From assembly GCA_964036315.1 (NCBI GenBank), contig OZ038482.1:12769785-12833784 (forward strand): a stretch of DNA of 64,000 nt, read 5' to 3'. The notes beneath the pieces are model-generated. The model was not told the DNA's origin. It saw only the letters and a program-made list of their open reading frames with translations, and made no database searches. The stretch is from Acanthosepion esculentum. Its lineage: Eukaryota; Mollusca; Cephalopoda; Sepiida; Sepiidae. Of the stretch, positions 62,314-64,000 are shown one piece after another; positions within the stretch are counted from its first letter, which is position 1; each line of letters begins with the position of its first letter. The position numbers were made by a program, and so were the translations under genes.

Positions 62314-63457
62314 ATATGTCTAAAGAATTAATACATTTATTTTTAATCAGACATTTTTATCACTTCAAACTTTATTTTTAGTGGATACCCATATTTGAAA
62401 TAGATGCCCTTTTTTAATTTAAGCAGTGTGTATGACATCTGTTAACCTGCATACTCAAAAAAACTTACTAAAGGAAATGTGCTCTCTAGTTTAAAAATAA
62501 AATAAGAAACAGGGAGTCTATTTCAAACAGGGGGATCAAAAAAGCTGGTAACATAAACTGGTTTCAACATAACATACTCGACACCTCCGCCATTCAAAAA
62601 AGAGGTATTATAAGAACCACCTAAAGATAGTATGACCAAAAAAAATTGAAGCGTTTTATGAACCAAGGGAAACAACTTTGCAATTCTTTAATAATTACTT
62701 CCCTTTAATATTTCAGTTAAATTATTACAATTTACAAAATAAATAAACAAAGAAAGAATTACCCCCACAGGATTTGAACCTCTGTTCTGACACAATTTAG
62801 TTATTAGCAGTTCTTATTTTTAAACCTCAAATAAATTATCCTCTCTGCTTCATTGTAATTGAACCCCAAATTTAAACAGATACAAAAAGACTCGTTGCTC
62901 TTGTTCTATAGAAAATATATTTTAATAATGAGAGAAACTTTATAATGAACTGACCATCTGAAAAGTTGGGTCCAACAGTAGAATAGGTCAGCGCTTACAA
63001 TAGCAAATGATGCATTGAAAAATATGTCTCTTCAGTTCATCTTGACTGCACCAAATCATGAATATTACACTTGGTGTGATACAAATCAAATAGGTTTGGG
63101 TTTTAGTTGAACAGGGAATAAGTATCACAGTGAATTTTGTTTACAATGTGATACTACCCTTTGTTCCCTAAGTATTTAATATGGAGACAAAAAAAGATCC
63201 CTAGTAGTAGTTGAGACTTTAGTAATTTAATTGAAAAAAAAAATAATGAAGGAAATTCATGAAGGAAAATTTCATGCAACTTTCAATTTTTGTTTCTTTT
63301 TTTAAAAATATTTATGAATTAAAGGAAAAGTGATAGAGATCCCCAAAGATGGTTTAGATTTTAAAATGGATTCATTGGATTAAAATTGTCATCTTTATTG
63401 TCTTGATCCCTATATTTTGACCAGAAAACCTTTTGTTTTTTTTCTGCTAAAGCCTAT
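62314..63457. other. unassigned; box shared with 51.63 kb and a tRNA-like B box
   Basis: 62357-62410 repeats the 51632-51685 box. 62520-62545 ('gagtctatttcaaacagggg') looks like a related terminal sequence in inverted sense. 62766-62790 has a reversed GGTTCAAATCCTGTGGGGG B-box-like motif without a clear A box. The rest is AT-rich. Confidence 0.45.
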
Positions 63458-64000
63458 TGCGATTGAGTGAAGATGTTTAAAGATATCAGAAGGTTTGAGT
63501 GATCAGAAGGCTTAAAATTGTGTGTGTTCAATAATCTTCCATCCACAACAATTAATAAAAGACAAAAATAATGATTCGAAACATAACAATTGAATTTCTT
63601 AAGTATTTGATGTACATGCATATAAACTGAAAGGTTTGACAGAGTTGTGTCTCTTTGATTAGGAAATATTTTTACTTGAGTTCATAAGATTAGATTAATT
63701 ATTAAACTGTAGTTTAGAGGAATGAGTATGTTGCATGTTAGAGATTGTCTGTTGGACAAGTTGGTAAGAGTTCAGAGATTGTACTTGCGTGAAATGTTGT
63801 AAAGTTCTTTTATGTCTGACTGCATTAATCAAGACGGGAGTTCTTTAAGGGTCACATTTTGGCAGTAGAGGTGAGACACATGAGTGAGTAAAAAGAGAGC
63901 GAGAATTACTCGTGTTTGGTTTTTATAATCTGTTGTACCACGTGACAGACTTAGCACAAAAACAGACATGTCGTGTGTAGGTGATTTGATTGGTCAAAAC
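63458..64000 (-). repeat. LTR-D copy 2, cut by window end
   Basis: Follows 21165-21710 almost base for base ('gaagatgtttaaagatatca', 'gaggaatgagtatgttgcat', GATTGTACTTGCGTGAAATG, CTGTTGTACCACGTGACAG). It ends in the CCAAT-box region at the window edge. It lacks the 21-bp flanking repeat present at the first copy. Confidence 0.85.

Overview
The window looks like gene-poor, repeat-saturated intergenic DNA from an animal, most likely a mollusc and probably a coleoid cephalopod. The evidence is AT-rich sequence, dense (TA)n, (CA)n and trinucleotide microsatellites, tRNA-derived SINEs on both strands, many 5'-truncated non-LTR retrotransposons, several LTR families and DNA-transposon miniatures (hAT, piggyBac, mariner, pogo types). 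The cephalopod assignment is inference from repeat style; nothing here proves species. No intact protein-coding gene is supported. Almost every long ORF is a decayed transposon piece or a translated microsatellite.

Layout. 0-3 kb: SINE tail, an array of degenerate TCTCGYGAGA palindromes, an LTR-type promoter, a T-rich leader with repeated small hairpins and a broken gag-like ORF. 3.09-7.89 kb: one complete but dead Ty3/gypsy element (LTRs, PBS, gag, protease, RT, RNase H, integrase, PPT, 5-bp target duplication) inserted in a duplicated LTR tail whose empty site lies just upstream. 8-14 kb: unassigned sequence, an AT-rich tandem array, a P-element-type transposase piece, SINE-A and SINE-B copies. 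14-15.4 kb: a non-LTR element (LINE-gamma) split by a solo LTR (LTR-B). 16-21 kb: SINE-B, LINE-beta, TIR-Ser element and many (TA)n arrays. 21-24 kb: nested inverted repeats around LTR-D, then a broken THAP-domain gene and a perfect 102-bp palindrome. 25-32 kb: LTR-B carrying a 190-bp block identical to one at 31 kb, LINE-beta remains, an inverted SINE-B pair, three hAT-type elements and a LINE-alpha tail. 33-44 kb: microsatellites, a two-copy 470-bp repeat, LINE-alpha, mariner-like and pogo-like miniatures, solo LTR-A. 44-50 kb: LINE-delta, SINE-A, a tRNA-Ser-like element between terminal inverted repeats, a 300-bp tandem array. 50-64 kb: solo LTR-A inside a second TIR-Ser copy, a piggyBac-type miniature, an internally deleted LTR-A element, LTR-C, LINE-alpha and LINE-beta copies, a 254-bp fold-back, and a second LTR-D copy running off the end.

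There is no operon or pathway logic. Relationships are nesting relationships: solo LTRs in older elements, SINE tails ending in (TA)n, and inverted repeat pairs that would fold into double-stranded RNA if transcribed. The best second looks are the TIR-Ser element, the 190-bp copied block, the 102-bp palindrome and the THAP locus. Family names such as SINE-A, LTR-B and LINE-alpha are labels made for this window only.
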